Positions 1-7,158 of a stretch of 64,000 nt of DNA are shown in pieces. The DNA is from Chlorobiota bacterium (lineage in GTDB: Bacteria; Bacteroidota; Ignavibacteria; Tepidaquicellales; OLB5): contig JAKEEM010000046.1 in assembly GCA_022616535.1 (NCBI GenBank), positions 1 through 64,000 on the forward strand, written 5' to 3'. Under the pieces are notes generated by a model. The model made no database searches and was not told the DNA's origin. It saw nothing but the letters and a program-made list of their open reading frames with translations. Position numbers and translations under genes: made by a program. How positions within the stretch are numbered: position 1 is the first letter of the stretch; the number at the start of each line of letters is the position of its first letter.

Positions 1-419
1 GCCAAATCGTGTTTAATCAAAGTGTGTGCAAGCGTTCCGCTGCCGTGAACAAGTATATCGCCTCCATTCTGCTGTTTGAGCTTCAATATTTCGTTAACAA
101 CATTGTTTTTAATAATGGTTGCGTTGTTCCACTCCGCCTTTTCAAGCGTTTTTGAAACCACATACTTTGGCATTGAGTTCATCCTTTCGGCAAAGCCCAT
201 TTCGTCCGTCCGCCCCGGCCAGGCTTTGGCAAATCCCTCATAAGTAACCCTGCCGAGCAAGAGCGCGCCTGCATCGAAGATTTCATCAAGCTTGTACTTT
301 AAATATTCTTCGCTTAAATATTCCGCACTCCATCCAGTATGCGGATGTCCCTTTTCCCCGCCCGGCGCTTCAATTACTCCGTCCAGCGTTATAAATTCAG
401 ATATTATAATTTTTCTCAT
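1..419 (-). CDS. Dihydrofolate reductase family protein (RibD C-terminal-like), cut by the window's left edge
   Basis: The minus-strand frame opens with ATG at 419 and runs to base 1 without a stop, so the C-terminus is missing. The product begins MRKIIISEFITLDGVIEAPG, then has a LLGRVTYEGFAKAWPG segment and, near the cut, GGDILVHGSGTLAHTL. These are hallmarks of the RibD C-terminal/YyaP-YwjB branch of the DHFR fold, small reductases whose physiological substrate is usually unknown. Its ATG overlaps the TAA of the preceding DinB gene by one base (TAATG), which suggests coupled translation. A second member of the family lies at 2477-3046. Confidence 0.85.
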   Translation of the reverse strand, partial: MRKIIISEFITLDGVIEAPGGEKGHPHTGWSAEYLSEEYLKYKLDEIFDAGALLLGRVTYEGFAKAWPGRTDEMGFAERMNSMPKYVVSKTLEKAEWNNATIIKNNVVNEILKLKQQNGGDILVHGSGTLAHTLIKHDL

Positions 420-931
420 TATTTATTATTAAGTCTTTCATAAATATTTTTCAGTTGACGGGTGTGGCGTATTGAGTGGCAGTTTACAAAACAGAGCCAT
501 TCCTGCCTTGTCAGCTCTCCCATCCCGGGAAATGAAAAATCAGCGCAGGTTAAAGTTAAGTCTCCCGTTTTAATTATCTTTCTTATATCTTCCCTGGTTT
601 TTTTGAATCTTTTTAAAAATTCTTCCGGATTCTTCGGCTCATCCGAGGGCAGGACAAAACCCGGCGACTGGAACTTAATCTCAAAATTAAGAAAGCTTAA
701 CCTGAATGCTTCCTCGTTTGCATCCGGCTTTCTGTCCGTTGTTGCCTGTGTATTTCCGTTTAATACCTGCACAGCGTTTGATTCCGATTTAAAGAGGTGC
801 TCGGCAACCTGCCCTGCTGTCCAGCTTCCTTTAAAAGGAACGTGGTTAAACTGCTCATCGGTGAACGAAGAAAGTGTCTGCAGAAGGCATGCCGTTGTTT
901 CTTCAAATTCGGTGAGAAGATTTTTATCCAT
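419..931 (-). CDS. DinB family protein (four-helix, putative metal-dependent transferase fold)
   Basis: From the internal start the product is 170 residues (MDKNLLTEFEETTACLLQTL...). It has the DinB/YfiT layout: an N-terminal helix with GSWTAGQVAEHLFKSE, where the His is a likely metal ligand, and a C-terminal CHSIRHTRQLKNIYE helix with further His ligands. DinB proteins resemble bacillithiol or mycothiol transferases, but most are uncharacterised. I prefer the ATG at 931 because it follows the upstream stop by 7 bases and begins where the fold begins. An in-frame ATG at 973 would add a basic 14-residue tail and overlap the upstream gene. The downstream gene starts inside this stop codon. Confidence 0.8.
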   Translation of the reverse strand: MDKNLLTEFEETTACLLQTLSSFTDEQFNHVPFKGSWTAGQVAEHLFKSESNAVQVLNGNTQATTDRKPDANEEAFRLSFLNFEIKFQSPGFVLPSDEPKNPEEFLKRFKKTREDIRKIIKTGDLTLTCADFSFPGMGELTRQEWLCFVNCHSIRHTRQLKNIYERLNNK

Positions 932-938
932 TCGATTA

Positions 939-1316
939 TTATTTCTTTGATTTACCTTTCGCTTTTTCTTCATTCTCTTTCATTCTTGCCTTCATAATCT
1001 TTTTTACAAGCGTGGCAGGAATTGGCTTATCATAAGGGAAATGAATAGTCGTTCCCGAAACTTTATAGGGCTTAAGCTCATTCTTTAATGATTTGACCAA
1101 AGGCACGCTCATTGTTACAAAGCTCACGTGATTTTTAGCAGCCATAAACGCTGTAAGATGACCCTTATACTTATAGAGGGGAATTCTGTAGCTTATAAGC
1201 TCCTCGGTTTTCGGGGCGGCGGATTTAATCGCTTTTCTTAGCTGCTCAAGACTCTTTCGCGCCTTAGGAGAAATCTGATTTAGATATTCGTCGACTGTTT
1301 TAGCCGTTTTTGCCAT
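939..1316 (-). CDS. DUF1801 (YdhG-like) domain protein
   Basis: The protein has 125 residues. It starts MAKTAKTVDEYLNQISPKAR, continues with an EELISYRIPLYKYKGHL segment, and ends in a KPIPATLVKKIMKAR helix followed by a Lys-rich tail. That is the DUF1801/YdhG pattern, a small YdhG-type fold sometimes described as a frataxin-like iron chaperone in Bacillus. The length is normal. It is the middle of a closely spaced minus-strand series and ends 7 bases before the preferred start of the DinB gene. The actual function here is unknown. Confidence 0.8.
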   Translation of the reverse strand: MAKTAKTVDEYLNQISPKARKSLEQLRKAIKSAAPKTEELISYRIPLYKYKGHLTAFMAAKNHVSFVTMSVPLVKSLKNELKPYKVSGTTIHFPYDKPIPATLVKKIMKARMKENEEKAKGKSKK

Positions 1317-1326
1317 AAATTGTTAT

Positions 1327-1392
1327 AACCTCACATCCGCTCCCTCTCCTAATAGGAGGGGGTGTCCGCCAGCTGGAGGACGGGTTGAGGTT
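1327..1392. repeat. REP-like palindromic element
   Basis: The element is bounded by perfect 7-base arms (AACCTCA ... TGAGGTT) and contains a CTCCTAATAGGAG hairpin and a CCAGCTGG palindrome. It fills the gap between the SRPBCC and DUF1801 genes. A related CCCCTCCT/AGGAGGGG hairpin occurs at 21009-21030, so this looks like one copy of an interspersed family. Confidence 0.6.
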
Positions 1393-1394
1393 AT

Positions 1395-1832
1395 TTATTT
1401 TTCCGAAAGTTCTTTAACTTTTTCCAATGCCTTGGGCCATGTTTTTGAAAAGTAATCCTTGTACTCGTTATCAGAGTCCATATCTATTTTGAGCTCCGTA
1501 ACTCCCGAATTTTCATTCAGAGTATAGTTTTCCAGCGCACCTGCCCATTTCTTCACCTCGTCGCTTTGAGTATCTTCAATTCCGTCTTTTATAATACCAA
1601 TGTGATTTATCGAAAGATACTCATGCGGATTACTTTTGGCAATTCTGCTTACCATTCCGTTGCCTTTGCCATCGAGGAAAAGAGCTTTGCTGCCTTCCTT
1701 CCAATCGGTTTCGGCGTATGAACCCGGGGCAAATACCGATGTCCAATTCCTGTATGTGGGGTCATCAAACAAAACGCTCCAAACCTTTTTTCTCGGTGCG
1801 TTAATTTTAATTGAGAAGTTCAGTTTTTCCAT
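1395..1832 (-). CDS. SRPBCC (AHSA1/START-like) domain protein
   Basis: The 145-residue product begins MEKLNFSIKINAPRKKVWSV, followed by a TYRNWTSVFAPGSYAETDWK stretch and a YLSINHIGIIKDG strand. This is the usual start of a Bet v1-like SRPBCC fold, which forms a hydrophobic ligand cavity. The last part (WPKALEKVKELSEK) is the long C-terminal helix of the fold. The ligand is not predictable. It sits in the minus-strand row of small genes, with an AGGAGG-like ribosome site just upstream of the ATG. Confidence 0.85.
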   Translation of the reverse strand: MEKLNFSIKINAPRKKVWSVLFDDPTYRNWTSVFAPGSYAETDWKEGSKALFLDGKGNGMVSRIAKSNPHEYLSINHIGIIKDGIEDTQSDEVKKWAGALENYTLNENSGVTELKIDMDSDNEYKDYFSKTWPKALEKVKELSEK

Positions 1833-1932
1833 TGTTGTTCCTCCTTATAAATTTTTTTATATTATATGAACAATTTCTTTTGTAAAAACTTTGTAGAGAA
1901 GCACTGCTGTGCGTCTCTACACTTAGTGATGC

Positions 1933-2142
1933 TTATTCCAATACTTCGCAAAAGTAACCGTTGTGATTTAAGATTTTCAATACTTCCCCGGGAACCACTT
2001 TCTCGTTTTCTATGCGGAGTATCTTATCACAGTCTTCGAGATCAAAATTTATTTTATACCCGGGAAAATGCCTGTACAAATCCTCTAATACTTTACTTGC
2101 AGTTGATTTATCCTGAATATTTGTCTTAAATACTTCTACCAT
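1933..2142 (-). CDS. Small conserved hypothetical, possibly ferredoxin/HMA-like fold
   Basis: This is a 69-residue product. It alternates strand and helix (VEVFKTNI, SKVLEDLYRHFPGYKINFDL, DKILRIEN, GEVLKILNHNGYFCEVLE), much like a heavy-metal-associated domain without the metal CxxC. The phrase HFPGYKINFDLEDCDKILRI is typical of small uncharacterised Bacteroidota proteins. The reading frame is clean and has the direction and spacing of its neighbours. No function can be assigned. Confidence 0.6.
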   Translation of the reverse strand: MVEVFKTNIQDKSTASKVLEDLYRHFPGYKINFDLEDCDKILRIENEKVVPGEVLKILNHNGYFCEVLE

Positions 2143-2156
2143 TTTTCAATAGTGAT

Positions 2157-2444
2157 TTATTTCAGCCGGTATTTTTGCGGATTCGAGCCGCTCCTTTCAA
2201 TTAATTTTCGTGCTTCCAAATCGAGTTTTATGGTTTCTCCATACCAGCTTATATTTCCGGAAAACTTGGATTTTAAGGTTTTATTCAGACGGCTCATTAA
2301 TTCCGTATGGGTGAGCTCTTTACCGCGAACGGCTGAGAGAATAGCCTGTTTAAATAGCCCGTATGTTTGCCTGCTTACATTTTTCCCGCTTTTGCCTTCG
2401 GGATGTTTGGTAAGTATTTTTGCTTCTGTTTTTTTCTTTGTCAT
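2157..2444 (-). CDS. Small hypothetical protein with winged-helix-like C-terminus (DUF6958-like)
   Basis: The 95-residue basic protein has TYGLFKQAILSAVRGKELTH, then TELMSRLNKTL, ISWYGETIKLDLEARKLIE and a closing RSGSNPQKYRLK. The helix-helix-helix-hairpin order resembles a winged helix, and the sequence resembles what I remember of DUF6958, which I cannot verify here. It is 12 bases upstream (in transcription) of the 69-residue gene, so the two are probably cotranscribed. Confidence 0.6.
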   Translation of the reverse strand: MTKKKTEAKILTKHPEGKSGKNVSRQTYGLFKQAILSAVRGKELTHTELMSRLNKTLKSKFSGNISWYGETIKLDLEARKLIERSGSNPQKYRLK

Positions 2445-2476
2445 TTTTTAAACTGAGCCTTTAATTATAGATTTTT

Positions 2477-3046
2477 TTATTTGCGCGGCTCGTAGTGAAG
2501 CACCACTACGCCATCCCCAAACGGAACAGATTTAACGAGCTTCAGCTTTAAATTTCTGGCGGAATCACCGAATATTCTCAAACCGGAACCTATTGCAGCA
2601 GGATTTATGAATAAATGGTATTCATCTATCAATCCTTCATTGATGAGCGAGGATACAAACGATGCGCCGCCGTATACAACAATATCTTTTCCTTTTTGCT
2701 GCTTAAGTTTATTAACTTCTTCTGCCAGGGGACCCTTTGCAAGCGTTGTGTTTACCCAGCTGGATTTATCGAGCGTTTTAGTAAATACCACCTTGGGTAT
2801 ATCAATCATTTTCTTTGCAAAATCATACTCTGGGCTCTCCGGCTTTGTCAGCACATTTGACCAGTACGATACAAAGCCGTCGGTCATTTTCCTGCCAAGT
2901 AAAATGGTGCCGGAAGAGTCAGTCAATTCAGTGACGTATTCTATTCTCTTTTCGTCCTCATCCCAGCTCATCCAATCCAGCCCGCCATCGGTCCTTCCAA
3001 CAAACCCGTCGACGCTCATCTGAACCTGAAGTTTTAATTTTCTCAT
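2477..3046 (-). CDS. Dihydrofolate reductase family protein (RibD C-terminal-like)
   Basis: The complete 189-residue protein starts MRKLKLQVQMSVDGFVGRTD, has GTILLGRKMTDGFVSYW, and carries KGKDIVVYGGASFVSSLI as the nucleotide-binding segment. These are the standard blocks of the RibD_C/DHFR-like family. The C-terminus (GDGVVVLHYEPRK) is intact, which shows what the truncated copy at 1-419 lacks. It is likely an NADPH-dependent reductase with unknown substrate. It is cotranscribed with the downstream small genes and follows a DoxX gene. Confidence 0.85.
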   Translation of the reverse strand: MRKLKLQVQMSVDGFVGRTDGGLDWMSWDEDEKRIEYVTELTDSSGTILLGRKMTDGFVSYWSNVLTKPESPEYDFAKKMIDIPKVVFTKTLDKSSWVNTTLAKGPLAEEVNKLKQQKGKDIVVYGGASFVSSLINEGLIDEYHLFINPAAIGSGLRIFGDSARNLKLKLVKSVPFGDGVVVLHYEPRK

Positions 3047-3058
3047 TTTTACTATATT

Positions 3059-3466
3059 TTAAGTTATTTGTTGTTTCTTTCTGGCATCTAATGACCAATT
3101 CCCTGCACCAAAAGCCAAAAGCACCAGGCACGCGGCAAGCACCATAAGCGGAAAATTCCATCCGGGTCCTGTCGCTGTTACAAATCCTATTCCGTAATCA
3201 AATTTAGAAATATAAATTGCCCCGATTAAAATAATCGTAAGCCCGCTTGCTGCCCATCTGGTCAGAAATCCAATTAGTACAGCTGCGGCTCCCAGCGGTT
3301 CGGCAATCGAAAGCAGTCTGGTTACAAACAGCATAAATGCTGAGATTCCCTCAGGTGCTTGCGACCAAAAAGGGAATTTATAATAAGCTGCAACACTAAA
3401 GATTGAGGCAGTAACAATTCGCAAAATCAATAGTGCTGAATTTTGAAAATTATTGTATGTTTGCAT
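3059..3466 (-). CDS. DoxX family membrane protein
   Basis: The 135-residue protein has four hydrophobic stretches. The first is RIVTASIFSVAAYYKFPFW and another includes ITATGPGWN-like polar turn VTATGPGWNFPLMVLAACLV. A SIAEPLGAAAVLIGFLTRWA segment between helices is the DoxX signature. It should be an inner-membrane protein. DoxX relatives are linked to quinone or thiol redox chemistry, but most are uncharacterised. It sits 12 bases before the reductase at 2477-3046, so one transcript is likely. Confidence 0.85.
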   Translation of the reverse strand: MQTYNNFQNSALLILRIVTASIFSVAAYYKFPFWSQAPEGISAFMLFVTRLLSIAEPLGAAAVLIGFLTRWAASGLTIILIGAIYISKFDYGIGFVTATGPGWNFPLMVLAACLVLLAFGAGNWSLDARKKQQIT

Positions 3467-3528
3467 TTTTATTATGTTAATTGTTTGTAATTATTTTTCC
3501 CCGAATGCTTCTTCAAACGATTTTTGTT

Positions 3529-3945
3529 TTACATCTTAGGATTTGGCTGCAGTAAACTTAAACGGTTGCCTTCTGTATCTTTAAATGCAATATAAAGACC
3601 AACGCCCGGGATATCATCCGGTTCACCCGCCTTGAATCCTCCGCCTATTATTTTACCGCCTGCTTTTTCAACCGCCTTCATTGCTTCACGTATATCATCA
3701 ACTGCAATAACAACGGAGGGATGCTGGTTGTCGTCGGATTTATCGAAAAAGCCGCCGTTGATTATGCCCGGTTTTTTCGGGAAACCGCTTTCTTCGGTTT
3801 CTGTTGTCTGAACTATTATATAGTTTCCCATTTCCGGACCTAAGCGCTGGGCATTCCAGCCGAAAACGTTTGTGTAAAAATCTACCATGCGGTCTCTATT
3901 TTCCGCCGGCATTTCGAAATGTACTACAGGATTCATCTTTTTCAT
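3529..3945 (-). CDS. VOC superfamily (glyoxalase/bleomycin-resistance fold) protein
   Basis: The protein has 138 residues. It starts MKKMNPVVHFEMPAENRDRM, with VDFYTNVFGWNAQRLG and, at the C-terminus, GLYIAFKDTEGNRLSLLQPN. These are the paired beta-alpha-beta-beta-beta modules of the VOC fold, with the His in the first strand and the Glu of DTEGN as probable metal ligands. It is the subgroup annotated as VOC proteins of Bacteroidota gene islands. The substrate is unknown. It is the first of two adjacent but unrelated-subfamily VOC genes. Confidence 0.85.
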   Translation of the reverse strand: MKKMNPVVHFEMPAENRDRMVDFYTNVFGWNAQRLGPEMGNYIIVQTTETEESGFPKKPGIINGGFFDKSDDNQHPSVVIAVDDIREAMKAVEKAGGKIIGGGFKAGEPDDIPGVGLYIAFKDTEGNRLSLLQPNPKM

Positions 3946-3994
3946 GATTTTTAAAATTAATAGTTTATAAAATTTATTAATTAAGTTTTTTAAT

Positions 3995-4471
3995 TTATGC
4001 GTTTCTTAAACCGTTTATGTCAAGTTTTTTCATTTGAAGCAGAGCAGCCATTACCCTTTGCGTTTTGCCCGGCTCTTTGCTTGACATTAATTTTCCCAGC
4101 TCGGATGGAACAACCTGCCACGAGAGACCGTATTTATCCTTAAGCCATCCGCACACGGATTCCTGCCCGCCGTTTGTAGTAAGCTTGTCCCAGTAAAAAT
4201 CCACTTCTTTCTGGTCTTCGCAGTTTATTACAAGAGAGACTGATTCATTAAACTTAAACATAGGTCCGCCGTTTAAAGCCATGAACCCTCTGCCCTCAAG
4301 CTCAAATGTCATTGTCATTACAGACCCTTCCGGTCTGCCTGAGGCAGCGGCGGCGGCTTTATCATAACGTGAAGTTTCTCCGATTTTTGAATTTTTAAAA
4401 ACGGACGTATAAAAATTCACTGCTTCCTCAGCCTGGCTATCGAACCACAGGCATGTTGTTATTTTTTGCAT
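3995..4471 (-). CDS. VOC family protein, PhnB-like (3-demethylubiquinone methyltransferase-type fold)
   Basis: The 158-residue product begins MQKITTCLWFDSQAEEAVNF and has YTSVFKNSKIGETSRY, MTMTFELEGRGFMALNGGP and a C-terminal DKYGLSWQVVPSELGKLM. This is the PhnB_MTase-like branch of the VOC superfamily, a name taken from weak similarity and not from proven methyltransferase activity. Length is normal. It lies between the DNA alkylation repair gene and the other VOC gene on the minus strand. Confidence 0.85.
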   Translation of the reverse strand: MQKITTCLWFDSQAEEAVNFYTSVFKNSKIGETSRYDKAAAAASGRPEGSVMTMTFELEGRGFMALNGGPMFKFNESVSLVINCEDQKEVDFYWDKLTTNGGQESVCGWLKDKYGLSWQVVPSELGKLMSSKEPGKTQRVMAALLQMKKLDINGLRNA

Positions 4472-4486
4472 AATTAATTTACTCCT

Positions 4487-5230
4487 TTATTTTTTTATTG
4501 AATTTTTTTTCAGTCCCATATAATACTCGCGCTCGTTTTTATCGAAATGTTCAAGAGCATATCTCAGCGCTGTGCGGGGCATTGTTGCTGCATGATTATC
4601 CAAAAAGCCCGTAAGCCTATGAAAATTCCTATCGCCTGCATACCGCAGCAGCCAGCCGGTTGCCTTATGGATTAAATCTTCCTTGTCATTTAGCAGCATT
4701 TTCGCGATTTTATATGTATCGTCCAAATCCCCCCGTTTTATAAAATACGCAGTGCTGACAATTGAAGTGCGCCGTTCCCACAGATTTTTGGATTTTGCCA
4801 GATTATATAAAATGCTGCGGGGTTTATCAAATAAATAGCCGCCGACTACATATACACAGCTTACATCGACTAAATCCCAGTTATTGATTTTCTGATGACG
4901 GCTCAAATAAAGCTCAAATAATTCTTTCCTGCGATTTTCGGGTGTTTTTTTACGCCGAGCCTGCTTGCTCATAACACTGAGTGCTGCTGCTCTTATTTCA
5001 TGTATGGGGCTTTTAAGCATCTTTTCTATTTCGCCCGGCGGCATTTCAATAAATTCCTGCGAAAATTTAAAGACTGTTCCCATACGAACCCCAATGAATT
5101 TATCGCCTTCGCCGTATTCGCCCTTGCCGGTTTTGAAGTAACGGGAAAGTTTCTTTAAATCTTCAGCCGAGGCACTTGTCTTCAGCTTTTTAATAAAATC
5201 ATTAGCTTTAATTTTCTTATCCGCAGGCAT
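4487..5230 (-). CDS. DNA alkylation repair protein (AlkD-like HEAT-repeat glycosylase family)
   Basis: The 247-residue, helix-rich protein carries the family landmarks: FIGVRMGTVFKFSQEF near residue 45, an INNWDLVDVSCVYVVGGYLF block, LWERRTSIVSTAYFI, IHKATGWLLRYAG and MPRTALRYALEHF near the end. AlkD-type proteins stack HEAT-like ALK repeats around DNA and excise positively charged alkylated purines without base flipping. The row of conserved Trp/Asp/Arg residues supports a working enzyme. The next gene starts 8 bases upstream in the same orientation. Confidence 0.9.
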   Translation of the reverse strand: MPADKKIKANDFIKKLKTSASAEDLKKLSRYFKTGKGEYGEGDKFIGVRMGTVFKFSQEFIEMPPGEIEKMLKSPIHEIRAAALSVMSKQARRKKTPENRRKELFELYLSRHQKINNWDLVDVSCVYVVGGYLFDKPRSILYNLAKSKNLWERRTSIVSTAYFIKRGDLDDTYKIAKMLLNDKEDLIHKATGWLLRYAGDRNFHRLTGFLDNHAATMPRTALRYALEHFDKNEREYYMGLKKNSIKK

Positions 5231-5238
5231 AAAATTTT

Positions 5239-5745
5239 TTATTGATATTTCATTGGTTCATAACCCATTATTCTGCGCCATAATCCAATCTGGCCGATTA
5301 GGTACGCTTCACGGTGAATGAAAAAAGCAATCAGCTCAAAGTAGGGCATCGACATTTCATGCATTTCAAAAATGCTGTCCAGTTTTTCATCGCTTACATT
5401 TTCCAGCAATTCTCTTAAAACCGGGGTAACTGAATCCCAGTCTGGGTTAAATGACTTAAGCGGCGGGTAGGTTACATTATCCTGAATGCCTTTATAGTCC
5501 TTGAAAAGCTCATGCGCTGCCTGCTTTATATCAGCACCTAAAAGGTTTGCAATTTCAACTCTCTGCTGAACGAGGCTTCCCGTAAGCCAGGCAACGTGAT
5601 TGGCTTTGGTGTTTAGTCTGTTATGAGCGTCTTTATCAGAGATTCCGTCTATTACATTCGGGAAAAGGCCAGTATGTGTATCATAAAGAAACAGCAGAGG
5701 TTGTATCCTGGTGCTAGCAGCTTTTGTTTCTGTTTTGGTATTCAT
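5239..5745 (-). CDS. DinB family protein
   Basis: The protein has 168 residues. It contains LFLYDTHTGLFPNVIDGISD near the N-terminus, then TKANHVAWLTGSLVQQRVEI with a His, and a final FIHREAYLIGQIGLWRRIMG helix with the second His. Those spaced histidines are the usual DinB metal site. It is distinct from the DinB protein at 419-931, so the block contains two paralogues. Probable role is small-molecule or thiol transfer, but this is inferred from fold only. Confidence 0.8.
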   Translation of the reverse strand: MNTKTETKAASTRIQPLLFLYDTHTGLFPNVIDGISDKDAHNRLNTKANHVAWLTGSLVQQRVEIANLLGADIKQAAHELFKDYKGIQDNVTYPPLKSFNPDWDSVTPVLRELLENVSDEKLDSIFEMHEMSMPYFELIAFFIHREAYLIGQIGLWRRIMGYEPMKYQ

Positions 5746-5842
5746 CTTATTTTACTTTATTAAAAGTTATTAAAATTATTATTGCTAAAGAACAGACAAG
5801 ATATTTGTTGGTATCAAGCTTAACAAGGCATTCAGTTCGTTA

Positions 5843-6580
5843 TCAGTCCTTCCCGTATTCATCGTGCCAGTTCCACCAACCGTAGGGCTTGGTCTGCGGG
5901 TAGCCTTTCGGCGAATCCTCCCACTCCTCCTGGCGCCCAAGTGCTGTGATGTCGAGGTAGTTCCAAGTGCTCCCCATTTGCTCGTCGCCGCGACTGTTAA
6001 TAAAGTAGGTGCGAAAAACGTTGTCGCCCTCGCGGATGAACGCATTCGTGCCGTGCCATTCGTCCACGCCGAAGTCCTTATCGAAGTCGTCCGTCAGTGT
6101 GTACCAGGGGATCAGTTCCCAGCCCATCCGCGCCTTCATGCGCTTGATGTCCTTCTGCGGCGCTCGCGACACGAACACCAGAGTTGTGTCGCGGGTGTTG
6201 AGATGGGCGGGGTGTGCGACCTGGTCGGCCACAAAGGAGCAGCCGATGCAGCCGTGGTCCGGCCAGCCGTGCACGCCGGGCTCGAAGAAGGCGCGGTAGA
6301 TGATCAACTGTCGGCGGCCATCGAACAGGTCGAGCAGGCTCACCTTGCCCTTCGGCCCGTCGAACTTGTACTGTTTCTCAATGGCCATCCACGGCATCCG
6401 CCGCCGCGCGGCGGCCAGCGAGTCTCGGGTGCGGGTCAACTCCTTCTCCTTCACGAGGAGCTGCTGGAGCGCAGCCTCCCACTGCTCGCCCGAAACAATC
6501 GGGGGTGTATCCATTGCGATATCCGCTTTCCGGTGCTTTTTGTTGTTTGTCATTTTGTTTGTCATTTTGTTTTTCCTCAC
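5843..6580 (-). CDS. DUF899 family thioredoxin-like protein, GC-rich and probably acquired
   Basis: The 245-residue reading frame has the DUF899 pattern: PPIVSGEQWEAALQQLLVKE, a RRRMPWMAIEKQYKF segment, LLDLFDGRRQLIIYRAFFEP, then DHGCIGCSFVADQV with a Cys-x-x-Cys, and a Trp-rich end. The family is related to thioredoxin-fold proteins, function unknown. Base composition is visibly GC-rich against AT-rich neighbours on both sides, with GC-ending codons, which points to recent transfer. The 5' end contains a duplicated ATGACAAACAA, giving MTNKMTNN. The true start may be either copy (near 6550-6565) and not the ATG at 6580. Confidence 0.85.
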   Translation of the reverse strand: MRKNKMTNKMTNNKKHRKADIAMDTPPIVSGEQWEAALQQLLVKEKELTRTRDSLAAARRRMPWMAIEKQYKFDGPKGKVSLLDLFDGRRQLIIYRAFFEPGVHGWPDHGCIGCSFVADQVAHPAHLNTRDTTLVFVSRAPQKDIKRMKARMGWELIPWYTLTDDFDKDFGVDEWHGTNAFIREGDNVFRTYFINSRGDEQMGSTWNYLDITALGRQEEWEDSPKGYPQTKPYGWWNWHDEYGKD

Positions 6581-6604
6581 CCTTTTAGGTATTTTTTTCG
6601 GTTT

Positions 6605-7021
6605 TTACTTTTTAGAATCAAGCCTGACCAAACAAATAATATCTCGTTCGTTAGGGTATACTTCAAGGCAGTAACCGTTTTTATCTATCCTTTTATCGCT
6701 TAGCATTTTCTTAAATGTATTTGCAATTGCTGATTCATCCTTTCGCCAGTTGCTAACGGTATGACTTAAATAATCTCCTTTTTTGATAACGAAAGTTTCA
6801 CACCCGTATTTTTCGGCTTCTCCAGGCAGGGATTCTTCAACGGCAGCTTTATAGATAATACTGCCGCTTCTTGCAGGATAAGATATGCCAAAAAACCTTC
6901 TGCCAACTGTAGAGGGAAGCAGAGAATGCAGTTTATTATGAGCTGCTTTTATACCGGCAGGAAAACTATCGGCTTTTACATAAAAAACCTTAATATTGTC
7001 TTTGAAGTTCTGAATTTCCAT
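6605..7021 (-). CDS. GyrI-like small-molecule-binding domain protein
   Basis: The 138-residue protein has a VKADSFPAGIKAAHNKLHSL helix, RFFGISYPARSGSIIYKAAV and CETFVIKKGDYLSHTVSNW, followed by an ICLVRLDSKK end. The arrangement resembles stand-alone GyrI-like/AraC effector-binding domains, which bind small ligands. Its ATG faces the GlxA-type regulator at 7158 across a 136-base gap that holds inverted repeats, so the pair may share control. It is the first gene of the long minus-strand row. Assignment is by pattern only. Confidence 0.6.
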   Translation of the reverse strand: MEIQNFKDNIKVFYVKADSFPAGIKAAHNKLHSLLPSTVGRRFFGISYPARSGSIIYKAAVEESLPGEAEKYGCETFVIKKGDYLSHTVSNWRKDESAIANTFKKMLSDKRIDKNGYCLEVYPNERDIICLVRLDSKK

Positions 7022-7033
7022 TTTTATTAAATT

Positions 7034-7050
7034 TGTGGATTTTTTCCACA
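7034..7050. promoter_or_regulatory. Inverted repeat in the divergent intergenic region (candidate operator)
   Basis: TGTGGA and TCCACA form perfect 6-base arms around five T residues. The repeat lies 13 bases upstream of the minus-strand ATG at 7021 and in the shared control region with the regulator at 7158. A GTGTAAATTAC/GTGTAATTAC pair of direct repeats follows (near 7051 and 7097). Which protein binds is unknown; the adjacent GlxA-type regulator is the obvious candidate. Confidence 0.4.
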
Positions 7051-7121
7051 GTGTAAATTACCTTACAAACATACTATCATTACGCATATTTCACAATGTG
7101 TAATTACGACAAAGTATGGGG

Positions 7122-7158
7122 TTGATTGCGACATAAATAATGTATTAATTTTGTACTA
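7122..7158 (+). promoter_or_regulatory. Promoter giving a possibly leaderless transcript
   Basis: TTGATT (7122-7127), 18 bases, then TAATTTTG (7146-7153), the Bacteroidota-type TAnnTTTG element. Counting 12 bases from the first T puts the start of transcription on the A of the ATG at 7158. No Shine-Dalgarno sequence precedes the ATG, which fits a leaderless message. Confidence 0.5.

Noticed and set aside
5785-6045. ORF of 86 residues on the minus strand
   Set aside because: It overlaps the DUF899 gene in another frame, and its low-complexity Arg/Thr composition is a shadow of the GC-rich gene.
5864-6703. ORF of 279 residues opposite DUF899
   Set aside because: Antisense shadow of the GC-rich gene; no family features and it runs into the next gene.
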